NCBI GenBank assembly: GCA_937894515.1
Contig: CALCRH010000307.1
Coordinates: 1 to 34,307, forward strand
DNA: 34,307 nt
Direction of reading: 5' to 3'
From: an uncultured Clostridia bacterium
GTDB taxonomy: Bacteria; Bacillota; Clostridia; Oscillospirales; Oscillospiraceae
A model generated the notes under the pieces. That model was not told the origin of the DNA, made no database searches, and saw nothing but the letters and a program-made list of their open reading frames with translations. Position 1 is the stretch's first letter, and every line of letters starts with the position of its first letter. The position numbers and the translations under genes are program-made. Shown piece by piece: positions 21,751-29,657 of the stretch.

Positions 21751-21880
21751 TGAAAAGGGAGTAGTCCACATCGCAAAAGCGGTGTAAGACGCATCGTCAA
21801 CACGGCGAAAGCCCGGTGCGTTTTGGAAGCGGCGAGACTTTTATGGCAGAAATAGGGGGGCATCCTATTTTCGCCATAAG
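21751..21880 (+). promoter_or_regulatory. yybP-ykoY (Mn2+) riboswitch-like leader
   Basis: AAAAGGGAGTAG (21753-21764) and GGCGAGACTTTT (21831-21842) are the two strongly conserved strands of the yybP-ykoY aptamer that close its P1 stem. Between them are the inner junction CATCGTCAACA and the CGGCGAAAGCCCGG hairpin. This RNA class binds Mn2+ and turns genes on. An exclusive hairpin, TTATGGC...AAATAGG / CCTATTT..GCCATAA (21841-21879), begins inside the 3' P1 strand and may act as the off-state, probably on translation or on a weak terminator. The permease start is 33 bases later. Confidence 0.75.
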
Positions 21881-21912
21881 GGCCTCGCTGATTTTATCAA
21901 AAGGAGACGCCT

Positions 21913-23274
21913 ATGAATTCCCTGACGATTTTTGCTTTAATACTGTTTGCGGTGACCTATGTGCTGATGTTCGCCTTTCAGAAGATCCGCCCTTATGTTG
22001 CGGTGATTGCCGCCGTGATATTTGTGGTAATCGGCAGCATCGGCCTGTTTCCCGCGTTCCACTATACCTGGCGGGATGCGCTGGGCCAGATCGACTGGAA
22101 TGTGATCATGATGATCGCCGGCACCATGGGTACGGTATATCTGTTTATCGAGTCGAAGATGCCCCAGCTTTTAAGCGATATTATCATCGGCAAGGTACAT
22201 TCCGTTAAATGGCTGATCGTGGTCATGTCGCTGTTTGCCGGCATCATCTCCGCCTTTGTGGATAACGTAGCCACCGTTTTGATGGTGGCGCCTGTGGCGT
22301 TGGCGGTGTGTAAAAAACTGGCGATCTCGCCGGTACCGGCCATTATCTGTATCTCCATATCCTCCAATTTACAGGGCGCGGCTACCCTGGTGGGTGATAC
22401 CACATCCATTCTTCTGGCCAAGGCGGCGAATCTGGACTTTATGGATTTCTTCTTTGTTGAGGGAAAGTTCGGCATGTTCTGGGTGACGGAGTGCGGCGCA
22501 TTGGTAGCGGCACTCATCATTCTGTGGATGTTCCGCCGGGAGAAACAGTCCATCCACTTCAATGACCGCACGGCGGTGGAGGATAAGGTGCCCGCCCTGC
22601 TGCTGGTTTTGACAGTCTTATCTCTGATTGCGGTGAGTTTTATTCCCTATCGTGCCAACGCTCTGCCAGGGCAGTTTTATAAGCCCGATATTACCAACGG
22701 TCTGTTGTGTATTGTCTTTTTCCTTATCGGACTGGTGCGCCGGTGCGTAAAAGACGGCAGTCTGGCGGTAGTAAAAAATGCGCTGGGGGAAATCGATTTT
22801 TATACCATCTTCCTGTTGGCAGGCTTGTTTGTGGTCATCGGCGGCATCAGCGAGGCGGGCATTATCGACCTGATCGGCACTACCCTGGCAAAACTCAGCG
22901 GTGACGGCAGCCGCAGCAGCGTGTTTCTGGTCTATACGGTGATCGTTTGGATGTCGGTACTGCTCTCTGCTTTTATTGATAATATCCCGTACACCGCTAC
23001 GATGCTGCCTGTGGTAGCAGTGATTACGGAGCAGCTCAGCGCAGCCGGCGGCAGTGTGATCTCTCCCAATCTGCTGTACTTTGGTCTGCTGGTGGGTGCA
23101 ACCCTGGGCGGGAACCTGACGCCTATCGGTGCCAGCGCCAATATTGCAGGCATCGGTATCCTGCGGAAAGAGGGCCATGCGGTCTCCTCCGGTACCTTTA
23201 TGAAGTACAGCATACCCTTTACGCTGGCAGCGGTCATTACAGGCTATGTGCTGGTGTGGCTGATCTGGATGTAA
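21913..23274 (+). CDS. ArsB/NhaD/CitT-type (IT superfamily) permease, possible Mn2+-responsive
   Basis: 453 aa with ~11 membrane segments and AAAGGAG before ATG 21913. Two inverted repeats each carry the family pair: AFVDNVATVLMVAP...LVGDTTSIL in the first half, and SAFIDNIPYTATMLPVV...LGGNLTPIGASANI in the second. This is the hallmark of the ArsB/P-protein/NhaD branch. The substrate is not readable: arsenite, Na+/H+, dicarboxylates and other anions occur in the family. The Mn2+-type riboswitch in front suggests a link to metal stress, perhaps metal or counter-ion export. It has its own promoter and terminator, so it is monocistronic. Confidence 0.82.
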   Translation: MNSLTIFALILFAVTYVLMFAFQKIRPYVAVIAAVIFVVIGSIGLFPAFHYTWRDALGQIDWNVIMMIAGTMGTVYLFIESKMPQLLSDIIIGKVHSVKWLIVVMSLFAGIISAFVDNVATVLMVAPVALAVCKKLAISPVPAIICISISSNLQGAATLVGDTTSILLAKAANLDFMDFFFVEGKFGMFWVTECGALVAALIILWMFRREKQSIHFNDRTAVEDKVPALLLVLTVLSLIAVSFIPYRANALPGQFYKPDITNGLLCIVFFLIGLVRRCVKDGSLAVVKNALGEIDFYTIFLLAGLFVVIGGISEAGIIDLIGTTLAKLSGDGSRSSVFLVYTVIVWMSVLLSAFIDNIPYTATMLPVVAVITEQLSAAGGSVISPNLLYFGLLVGATLGGNLTPIGASANIAGIGILRKEGHAVSSGTFMKYSIPFTLAAVITGYVLVWLIWM

Positions 23275-23276
23275 AA

Positions 23277-23315
23277 GAAAACCTCTCGGAAGTGTTGCTT
23301 CCGGGAGGTTTTTAT
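23277..23315 (+). terminator. Terminator after the permease
   Basis: AAAACCTCTCGGAAG / CTTCCGGGAGGTTTTT with a TGTTG loop. Confidence 0.85.
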
Positions 23316-23332
23316 AAACTGCGGAATGCAGG

Positions 23333-23361
23333 TTGAAAAGTGAGAGGGGAAAGTTTATAAT
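23333..23361 (+). promoter_or_regulatory. Promoter of the SpoIIE-type sensor gene
   Basis: TTGAAA 23333-23338, 17 bp, TATAAT 23356-23361; the gene starts 38 bases later. Confidence 0.8.
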
Positions 23362-23398
23362 ATATTTGTAAAATAATTGCCAAGCAAGGAGAACGCTT

Positions 23399-26209
23399 AT
23401 GAATTCCTCCTATGTAAAACTGGGAATTGCCACGCTGCTTCCGGTGATTGCCACAGCGGTCTTATATCTGCTGGGCAAAATGCCCGGATTCAGCCGGATA
23501 AAGAGCTGGAAAAAGCAAGCCCTGATCGGCATGATTTTCGGCGGCCTTGCCATTATCGGAACCGAATGGGGCATACCGGTCAATGGCGCGCAGGTCAACT
23601 GCCGCGATGCCGCCGTGTTGACGGCCGGCTTGCTTTTCGGCGCGCCGGCGGGTATTGTTGCCGGCCTGATCGGCGGTATCGAGCGTTGGATCGCGGTAGC
23701 CTGGGGTGTGGGCACCTTTACCCGCGTAGCCTGCACGGTTTCTACGATCTTGGCGGGCTTTTATGCGGCGGCCCTGCGTAAGTATATGTTTGAGAATAAG
23801 AAACCCGGCTGGCTTTTGTCTCTTGCCATTGGCCTTGTGATGGAAGTTGTCCACCTGACCATGGTCTTTATTACCAATATGGCAACGCCTGCCCGGGCGA
23901 TTGCTGTGGTCAAGGCCTGCAGTATGCCGATGATAATCGCCAACGGTGTTTCCGTCATGCTCGCCACATTGGTTATTTCACTTCTGGCCAAGGAGCCCCT
24001 GCTGCCCAAGCAGGATACCGTACGCATTTCCCAGACGATTCAGCGCTGGCTGCTGATTACGGTGACGCTTGCCTTTGCAGCGACCTCTATTTTTGTTTTC
24101 AGCTTTCAGGATACGGTTGCCCGCAGTCAGGCCGAGCTGCTGCTTACCCAGGCGATAGATGATGTGGAAACAGACATCCGCGACTCCTCGGATGCCAACC
24201 TGCTGTCGATTACCCGAAAAATCTCCCGGGAACTGAACGAGGCTTCTCTGGAAGAACTGCTAAAACGATATAATGTTTCGGAAATCAATGTTTCAGACGG
24301 CCAAGGCGTGATCATTGCCAGTACCGAGCCGGACTTTATCGGATTCCGCTTTTCCTCCGGGGAACAATCCGCCAAATTCCTGAGTCTGCTGGATGCCAGA
24401 ACAGAATATGTGCAGAGCTACGGTCCCATCACCTATAATCCTGCGATCTCCCGGAAATATGCCGGTGTACGGTTGGAAAACGGCTTTGTGCAGGTGGGAT
24501 ATGATGCAGATCAGTTCCGAAAAGATCTTGCCATGCAGGTGTCAAATATCACAAGAAACCGCCATGTGGGAGAAAACGGTTATATTTTCATCTTAGATGA
24601 ACGGTATAATGTTGTCAGCGCACCCAAGGAGGAGATAAAAAATATTGCCTTGGCCAGCAGAAAAGCACTGTCGGATATCCGGACGGATGGGAACTTTACC
24701 ATGGAGATCCAGGGTCAGCCCTATGCCTGCTGCAGCCGGATGGCAGAGAGCTATTATATTATCTCGGTCATGCCCGAGTCTGAGGTGTACCAGTCCCGCA
24801 ATACCGCGATCTATGTGAACAGCTTCATGGAGATCATCGTGTTTGCTGCTTTGTTCGGTATGGTCTATCAGCTGATCAACCGGGTGGTCGTGAACCGGAT
24901 CAAAAAAGTGAACAGCTCTCTGGCCAAGATCACCGGCGGCGACTTGAATGAAGTGGTGAATGTGCGTTCCAATGAGGAGTTTGCCTCCCTTTCGGACGAC
25001 ATCAACTCCACAGTCACCACGTTGAAGCACTATATTGATGAGGCCTCCGCCCGCATTGACAAGGAGTTGGAATTTGCCAAGAATATCCAGGCCTCGGCAT
25101 TGCCGAATATTTTCCCGGCGTTTCCCAAATGGAAAGATTTTGACATCTACGCCAGCATGAATCCGGCCAAAGAAGTGGGCGGCGACTTCTATGACTTCTA
25201 TATGACCACCAATAATACGCTGCATTTCCTGGTGGCGGACGTGTCCGGCAAGGGGATCCCTGCCGCTATGTTTATGATGCGGGCCAAGACCGAACTGAAG
25301 AGCCTGACAGAAACCGGCGCCCCATTGTGTGATGTGTTTACCCGCGGCAATGCCGCCCTGTGCGAAGGCAACGATGCCGGCATGTTTGTAACGGCGTGGC
25401 AGGGGAGTATCAACCTGCATGATGGCACGGTACACTTTGCCAATGCCGGCCACAATCCGCCGCTGGTGCGTCACCAGAACGGTCAGTTTGCATATCTGCG
25501 AAGCCGTGCCGGTTTTGTGCTGGCGGGTATGGACGGTGTCAAGTATAAAGAACAGGAGCTTCAGCTCCGGTCCGGCGACATCATTTATCTGTACACCGAT
25601 GGCGTGACAGAGGCGACCAATGCCAACAACGAGCTTTACGGCGAAGACCGCCTGCTGTCTATCGTGAACTCCCGGGAATTTGCCGACATGAAAGATCTGT
25701 GCAAAACGGTAAAAGCAGACGTAGATGTGTTCGTGGGGGAAGCGCCGCAGTTTGACGACATTACCATGGTGGCGGTGAAGTATATCGGCCAGCCCCCTGT
25801 TCCGACCATCCATTTTGATGCGGCACAGATTGCAGATATCCCCGCTGTAACGGAATTTGTGGAAGCTGAGCTGGAGAAGCTGGACTGCCCCATGAAGTCT
25901 GTCATGCAGATCGATGTGGCCATTGATGAAATTTACAGCAATATTGTCAACCACGGCTATGGAGAAAAGCCCGGCCCGGTAACGGTCAAAGTGGTGGAAA
26001 AAAAGGAACCCCATGCGGTCTGTATCCGTTTTTCCGATGAGGCAAAGCCCTACAATCCGCTGACCAAGGAGGATCCGGACGTGACCCTTTCTGCAGAGGA
26101 GCGCGGCATCGGCGGTCTGGGTATCTATATGGTAAAAAAGACCATGGATGAGGTGAAGTACAAGTACGAAAACGAACAGAATGTGCTGACTATCATCAAA
26201 AACCTGTAA
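23399..26209 (+). CDS. Membrane sensor phosphatase: LytS-like 5TM, Cache, HAMP, SpoIIE (PP2C) and RsbW-like ATPase
   Basis: This 936-aa protein has AAGGAG before ATG 23399. Residues ~5-205 are a LytS-type 5TM module (NCRDAAVLTAGLLFGAPAGIVAGLIGGIERW). A membrane helix at ~215-235 and another at ~475-497 flank an extracellular Cache-like sensor with NGYIFILDERYNVVS. HAMP (~500-550) leads into PP2C/SpoIIE at ~560-800: EVGGDFYDF, VADVSGKGIPAAMF, GHNPPL, YTDGVTEA and FDDITM hold the metal aspartates. Residues ~815-936 are HATPase_c_2 with DEIYSNIVNHGYG and GIGGLGIYMVKKTMDE. It would dephosphorylate an STAS antagonist and also carry an anti-sigma-kinase-like tail. No STAS or sigma gene is adjacent. 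An HD hydrolase follows 18 bases on. Confidence 0.9.
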   Translation: MNSSYVKLGIATLLPVIATAVLYLLGKMPGFSRIKSWKKQALIGMIFGGLAIIGTEWGIPVNGAQVNCRDAAVLTAGLLFGAPAGIVAGLIGGIERWIAVAWGVGTFTRVACTVSTILAGFYAAALRKYMFENKKPGWLLSLAIGLVMEVVHLTMVFITNMATPARAIAVVKACSMPMIIANGVSVMLATLVISLLAKEPLLPKQDTVRISQTIQRWLLITVTLAFAATSIFVFSFQDTVARSQAELLLTQAIDDVETDIRDSSDANLLSITRKISRELNEASLEELLKRYNVSEINVSDGQGVIIASTEPDFIGFRFSSGEQSAKFLSLLDARTEYVQSYGPITYNPAISRKYAGVRLENGFVQVGYDADQFRKDLAMQVSNITRNRHVGENGYIFILDERYNVVSAPKEEIKNIALASRKALSDIRTDGNFTMEIQGQPYACCSRMAESYYIISVMPESEVYQSRNTAIYVNSFMEIIVFAALFGMVYQLINRVVVNRIKKVNSSLAKITGGDLNEVVNVRSNEEFASLSDDINSTVTTLKHYIDEASARIDKELEFAKNIQASALPNIFPAFPKWKDFDIYASMNPAKEVGGDFYDFYMTTNNTLHFLVADVSGKGIPAAMFMMRAKTELKSLTETGAPLCDVFTRGNAALCEGNDAGMFVTAWQGSINLHDGTVHFANAGHNPPLVRHQNGQFAYLRSRAGFVLAGMDGVKYKEQELQLRSGDIIYLYTDGVTEATNANNELYGEDRLLSIVNSREFADMKDLCKTVKADVDVFVGEAPQFDDITMVAVKYIGQPPVPTIHFDAAQIADIPAVTEFVEAELEKLDCPMKSVMQIDVAIDEIYSNIVNHGYGEKPGPVTVKVVEKKEPHAVCIRFSDEAKPYNPLTKEDPDVTLSAEERGIGGLGIYMVKKTMDEVKYKYENEQNVLTIIKNL

Positions 26210-26227
26210 GAAAAGGGTGACGAAAGC

Positions 26228-26794
26228 ATGTATGAAAAGCTGAATGAGGCCATTGTATTTGCTGCCCAGTGCCATGCCGGCCAGATGCGGAAAATGGCAA
26301 ATGTCCCTTATATTCTGCACCCCATGGAGGTGGCGGCGATTATTGGCACTATAACAGGGGACGAGAATGTGATGATTGCCGGACTGCTTCACGATACGGT
26401 GGAGGACTGCGGCGCCGACCCCATGCTGATCCGGGAGACCTTCGGTGCTCGTGTGGCGGCGTTGGTGCAGAGCGAAACCGAGGATAAAATTGCCGCTCGA
26501 CCGGCATCAGAGACCTGGAAGCAGCGGAAAGAAGAATCCCTTCTCCTGCTTCACTACACCAAGGATCGTGATGTGAAGATCCTCTGGCTGGCGGACAAGC
26601 TGTCTAACATCCGCTCGTTTTACCGGGAGTATCAAAAGCATGGCGATGCCATGTGGCAGTATCTCAACCAGAAAGACCCCGCCATGCAGGCATGGTATTA
26701 TCGAACCATTGCCCAATATCTGTCCGAGCTGAGCGATACAGCGGCATATCAGGAGTATATTTCTCTGGTGGAGAGGCTCTTCGGAAAAGACTGA
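26228..26794 (+). CDS. HD-domain protein, SpoT/Mesh1-like (small alarmone hydrolase type)
   Basis: This 188-aa protein starts at ATG 26228, 18 bases after the phosphatase gene with AAAAGGGTGACG as ribosome site, so it is in the same operon. YILHPMEVA (~28-36), GLLHDTVEDCG (~54-64) and LADKLSNIRS (~121-130) are the metal ligands and surrounding motifs of (p)ppGpp-hydrolase-type HD domains. There is no synthetase domain. Length and motifs match small alarmone hydrolases. Activity on (p)ppGpp or another nucleotide is inferred. A strong terminator follows immediately. Confidence 0.82.
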   Translation: MYEKLNEAIVFAAQCHAGQMRKMANVPYILHPMEVAAIIGTITGDENVMIAGLLHDTVEDCGADPMLIRETFGARVAALVQSETEDKIAARPASETWKQRKEESLLLLHYTKDRDVKILWLADKLSNIRSFYREYQKHGDAMWQYLNQKDPAMQAWYYRTIAQYLSELSDTAAYQEYISLVERLFGKD

Positions 26795-26833
26795 AAAAAG
26801 TTGTCATGCTGCTATTCAGCATGACAACTTTTT
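26795..26833. terminator. Bidirectional terminator
   Basis: 17-bp perfect stem AAAAAGTTGTCATGCTG / CAGCATGACAACTTTTT with loop CTATT, between convergent genes; its right arm touches the end of the lysozyme gene. Confidence 0.9.
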
Positions 26834-27719
26834 ACTTCTTCACCAACATCAGATTACGGTCGGTCTGGATGGGAATGCCATCCACCGCCCCGTTAAAACT
26901 GTATTGCCAAAAATCAAAGCGGTAGTAAAAATCCGGCCAGTCATTGGGATCGGCGACCCATTTGGCGCAATCGGTCAGCTGGGACCAGTCATAGGCGTAA
27001 TAGCCCAACTGGCGGTTGAAATAGATGCCCGGCGTATAGCCGCCCGCCTTGATCGTGTCGCAGAAAACTCGCGCAATCTCCGTCAGCGCGGACAATTCCA
27101 CCGTCTGTGTCCGTGCCGTTTCGTCAGCGGGACACTCCCAGTCGAAGAACACGGGCAGCGGAATGTCCCGACCGTCCAGAGCGGCGAGTGCGGCCTCCGC
27201 CTCTTCCTTTGCCTCCTCAGGTGTGACCGCCTGCGAGAAGAAGTATGCCCCTACCTGTATGCCGACCCGCTGCGCGCCGCTGATGCTCTCGACAAAGGCG
27301 TCGTCTTCGTATAGCAGGCCGCTGTCGCCGTATCGCCGCCCGCCGCAGCGGAGGATGGCGAAGTCGATGCCGTCTGCCTTGACGCGCTCCCAGTCCACGG
27401 GACTTTGAAATTCGCATATGTCGATCCCCTGCAAAGCGCGGTAGTCCTTGCCTACATAGCAGGGGAGTCCGTCTGACAGAAGGAAATCCTCGGCAGTAAA
27501 ACCGGCGGGCTCGATCCCCTCGGCAGGCGTGATCCAAACCTCGTTGGCCCCGTCATTGATCTGTACTTGTCCGGCATGGGGGTCGGTGTTCTCCGGCTTT
27601 TCCGGCTCTTTTCGGCAGATGAAAAGGATCCCTGTCAACACTGCCAGAGCAAGGATCACCGCCCCGATAGATAGCAGCGGGATACGCCGCATTTTTCGCT
27701 TGCTGACAACTCTCGACAT
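26832..27719 (-). CDS. Membrane-anchored GH25 lysozyme
   Basis: 295 aa from ATG 27719, with GAGG six bases upstream; ATG 27731 has AAGGAG only two bases away. Residues ~12-36 form an N-terminal anchor (IPLLSIGAVILALAVLTGILF), so the enzyme acts outside the cell. The GH25 fold spans ~95-295: GIDICEFQSPVDWERVKADGIDFAILRCGGR gives the first catalytic Asp region, and PVFFDWEC carries the D-x-E pair that cleaves the MurNAc-GlcNAc bond. GIYFNRQLGYYAYDW and WQYSFNGAVDGI are later family blocks. A linker of ~50 residues joins anchor and enzyme. It is a single gene. Confidence 0.88.
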   Translation of the reverse strand: MSRVVSKRKMRRIPLLSIGAVILALAVLTGILFICRKEPEKPENTDPHAGQVQINDGANEVWITPAEGIEPAGFTAEDFLLSDGLPCYVGKDYRALQGIDICEFQSPVDWERVKADGIDFAILRCGGRRYGDSGLLYEDDAFVESISGAQRVGIQVGAYFFSQAVTPEEAKEEAEAALAALDGRDIPLPVFFDWECPADETARTQTVELSALTEIARVFCDTIKAGGYTPGIYFNRQLGYYAYDWSQLTDCAKWVADPNDWPDFYYRFDFWQYSFNGAVDGIPIQTDRNLMLVKK

Positions 27720-27868
27720 AATTCGCCTCATTTCTCCTTAAAACCATGATAGCGGAAAGGATTAGGGAAGTCAAGGCGATGGGCAGCGGAAAAAGACGCC
27801 ATGTTTTTGCAGGGAACTGCATATACTAAAGCCGTGCAAAATTCCTGCAAAAATTTACATTTGGTACT

Positions 27869-27896
27869 TTGATTTTTTCGCCAGCTATGCTATCAT
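27869..27896 (+). promoter_or_regulatory. Promoter of the O-acylation cluster
   Basis: TTGATT 27869-27874, 16 bp, TATCAT 27891-27896, ~65 bases before the lipoprotein gene. Confidence 0.5.
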
Positions 27897-27960
27897 GTAA
27901 AATAGGTGAAAAGGGGCATATCCACCCCTAAAAAATTCAAAACAGGAAAGGGTTTTGGGA

Positions 27961-28422
27961 ATGAAAAAGATTTTATCTGCCGTTCTTGCGGCATTGCTGA
28001 TTTTGAGCCTCTGCGCCTGCGGTTCCGGCGGAGCAAAGGACGTTGACGCGCAGACTTTGGCAGATGCCCTGAAGGACGGCGTGGCCTTTGAGGATACGTT
28101 GAGTGTAGTAAGCAGCGACGAGCTGGCCTTCAGCCTGTCCGGTATGCCCGAAAACTACATCGCCGCGGCCTATCGCGCTGACGGTACCACCAGTGAGGAG
28201 ATCATCGCGGTGTCGTGCGGCAACAAGGCCGATGCCGTGATGGTCAAGGCAGCCCTGGAGACCCATCTGGCCGAGGTGAAGGATCAGGCCTCCAAGTATC
28301 AACCTGAAGAAGTGGCCCGTCTGGAAAACGCTGTCTTAACGGCCGGCGGCAACTGTGTGGTGCTGTGTGTTACAGCGGACACCAATACCGCAAATGCCAT
28401 TATTAAGGAGTATTTAGGATGA
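27961..28422 (+). CDS. DUF4358-type lipoprotein
   Basis: 153 aa from ATG 27961, with AGGAAAGGG upstream. MKKILSAVLAALLILSLCACGSGG is a lipoprotein signal with lipobox LCAC, so it is anchored outside the membrane. The mature part (~130 aa, DVDAQTLADALKDGVAFEDTL...) matches the DUF4358 pattern of small Clostridia lipoproteins, function unknown. It overlaps the next gene by ATGA, so it is coupled to the DHHW/MBOAT machinery and may be an accessory of that complex. Confidence 0.78.
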   Translation: MKKILSAVLAALLILSLCACGSGGAKDVDAQTLADALKDGVAFEDTLSVVSSDELAFSLSGMPENYIAAAYRADGTTSEEIIAVSCGNKADAVMVKAALETHLAEVKDQASKYQPEEVARLENAVLTAGGNCVVLCVTADTNTANAIIKEYLG

Positions 28423-29567
28423 GCAGCCGCTATAACGGAAGACGCGCCAGTGTGGGCAAAAGCCGCCGCCGCGGTGTGAACCCCATCTCGATCCTCATCG
28501 CCATATTGGTGCTGATCGCGGCGGTAGTTCTGGTAGTCTTTACGCTGAAAAAGTCACCTATGTCCGATCCGAAAGAGCCTGCGCCTATGGGCGATGAGAC
28601 CCAGACAGATGTGGCAGAACCGGTGGAACCGCCGCAGCCTCCCGTTGCCCGCATCGAGGTGTTTGGTGATATCCAGCAGTACAGCAGCGTGTACCGTGTA
28701 GGTGATACGGGGTATGAGATGTACACCTACTCGGACGAGACCGCCAAGAAATACGCCACCTGCGTCAATAAAGTAGCGGACAGCCTTCAGGGTACAGCGC
28801 GGGTCTTTACCCTGTGCCCGCCGTTAAGCAGCGGTATCACCCTGCCGGATGATCTGTATGGCCAGACCATATTTTCTGACCAGAAAGAGGCGGAGAAGAG
28901 CATCTTGGGCTATATGGACGAAAATGTGACCACGGTTCCGCTGAACGAAGCGCTGATGCAGCACCGCACCGAGTATATCGCCTATCGGACGGATCATCAT
29001 TGGACAAGCTTGGGCGCTTACTATGCCTATACCCGGTTCTGCGAAGCGGCAGGCTTTGCCGCCCACGAGCTGAGTGAGTATAAAACGGCAGACTTCCCCG
29101 GTTTCCTGGGCAGCTTCTATAACGACAGCGGCAAAGCCGAACCACTGGGCAGCAACCCGGATACCGTGACGGCCTACTATCCCGTCAGCCCCGTGGTGAC
29201 CATGTCCGTCACGGAGAAGAGCGGCAATGTCATCGACTTTGACAGTGTGATCTACGATGAGTCCACGGCTCCTGCGGCGTTCAAATACGGTGCGTTTATC
29301 TACGGCGACAATCCGTTTACGGTTATCACCAACGAATCCCTGACAGACGGCAGCTCCTGCGTGGTCATCAAGGACTCCTTCGGCAATGCCTTTGTGCCGT
29401 TCCTGCCCGACCACTACCAGACGGTCTATGTCATTGATTATCGCCACTGGACAGGCAGTCTGACTGAGTTCGTCAAGACCAACGGCGTGAACGATGTGAT
29501 CTTCTGCAACAACCTGTCCTCTATCCGTAACAATTCCCTGATGGGCGATTTGTACCGCATTTTATAA
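28419..29567 (+). CDS. DHHW-family SGNH-like protein (AlgJ/AlgX type)
   Basis: 382 aa. An N-terminal basic region is followed by one membrane helix (~24-43), then a proline-rich linker and an extracellular SGNH-like domain. YRTDHHWTSLGAYYAY (~188-203) supplies Asp and His, and VVIKDSFGNAFVPF (~318-331) the nucleophile Ser, as in AlgJ/AlgX proteins that finish acetyl transfer onto polysaccharides. It overlaps the upstream lipoprotein gene and precedes an MBOAT gene, as expected for an O-acetylation system. The target polymer is unknown. Confidence 0.85.
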   Translation: MSSRYNGRRASVGKSRRRGVNPISILIAILVLIAAVVLVVFTLKKSPMSDPKEPAPMGDETQTDVAEPVEPPQPPVARIEVFGDIQQYSSVYRVGDTGYEMYTYSDETAKKYATCVNKVADSLQGTARVFTLCPPLSSGITLPDDLYGQTIFSDQKEAEKSILGYMDENVTTVPLNEALMQHRTEYIAYRTDHHWTSLGAYYAYTRFCEAAGFAAHELSEYKTADFPGFLGSFYNDSGKAEPLGSNPDTVTAYYPVSPVVTMSVTEKSGNVIDFDSVIYDESTAPAAFKYGAFIYGDNPFTVITNESLTDGSSCVVIKDSFGNAFVPFLPDHYQTVYVIDYRHWTGSLTEFVKTNGVNDVIFCNNLSSIRNNSLMGDLYRIL

Positions 29568-29573
29568 ATATAA

Positions 29574-29628
29574 AGTAGGGGCGATCCTTGCGTTCGCCCG
29601 CGGCGGGCTGAGGTCAGCCCGCCCTACT
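29574..29628. repeat. GTAGGGGCG dispersed repeat (REP/MITE-like)
   Basis: A 55-bp unit starting AGTAGGGGCG and ending CGCCCTACT (imperfect inverted ends), with internal pairs GGGCGA/TCGCCC-type and GCGGGCTGA-GG-TCAGCCCGC. It fills the gap between DHHW and MBOAT genes. Related starts recur at 34191 and 34268. Confidence 0.65.
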
Positions 29629-29657
29629 TTTGAAACCGATAGAAAGGAGAATAGCCC

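Noticed and set aside
24593..26392. 599-aa minus-strand ORF opposite the SpoIIE gene
   Set aside because: Antisense shadow; the plus strand has complete PP2C and ATPase motifs.
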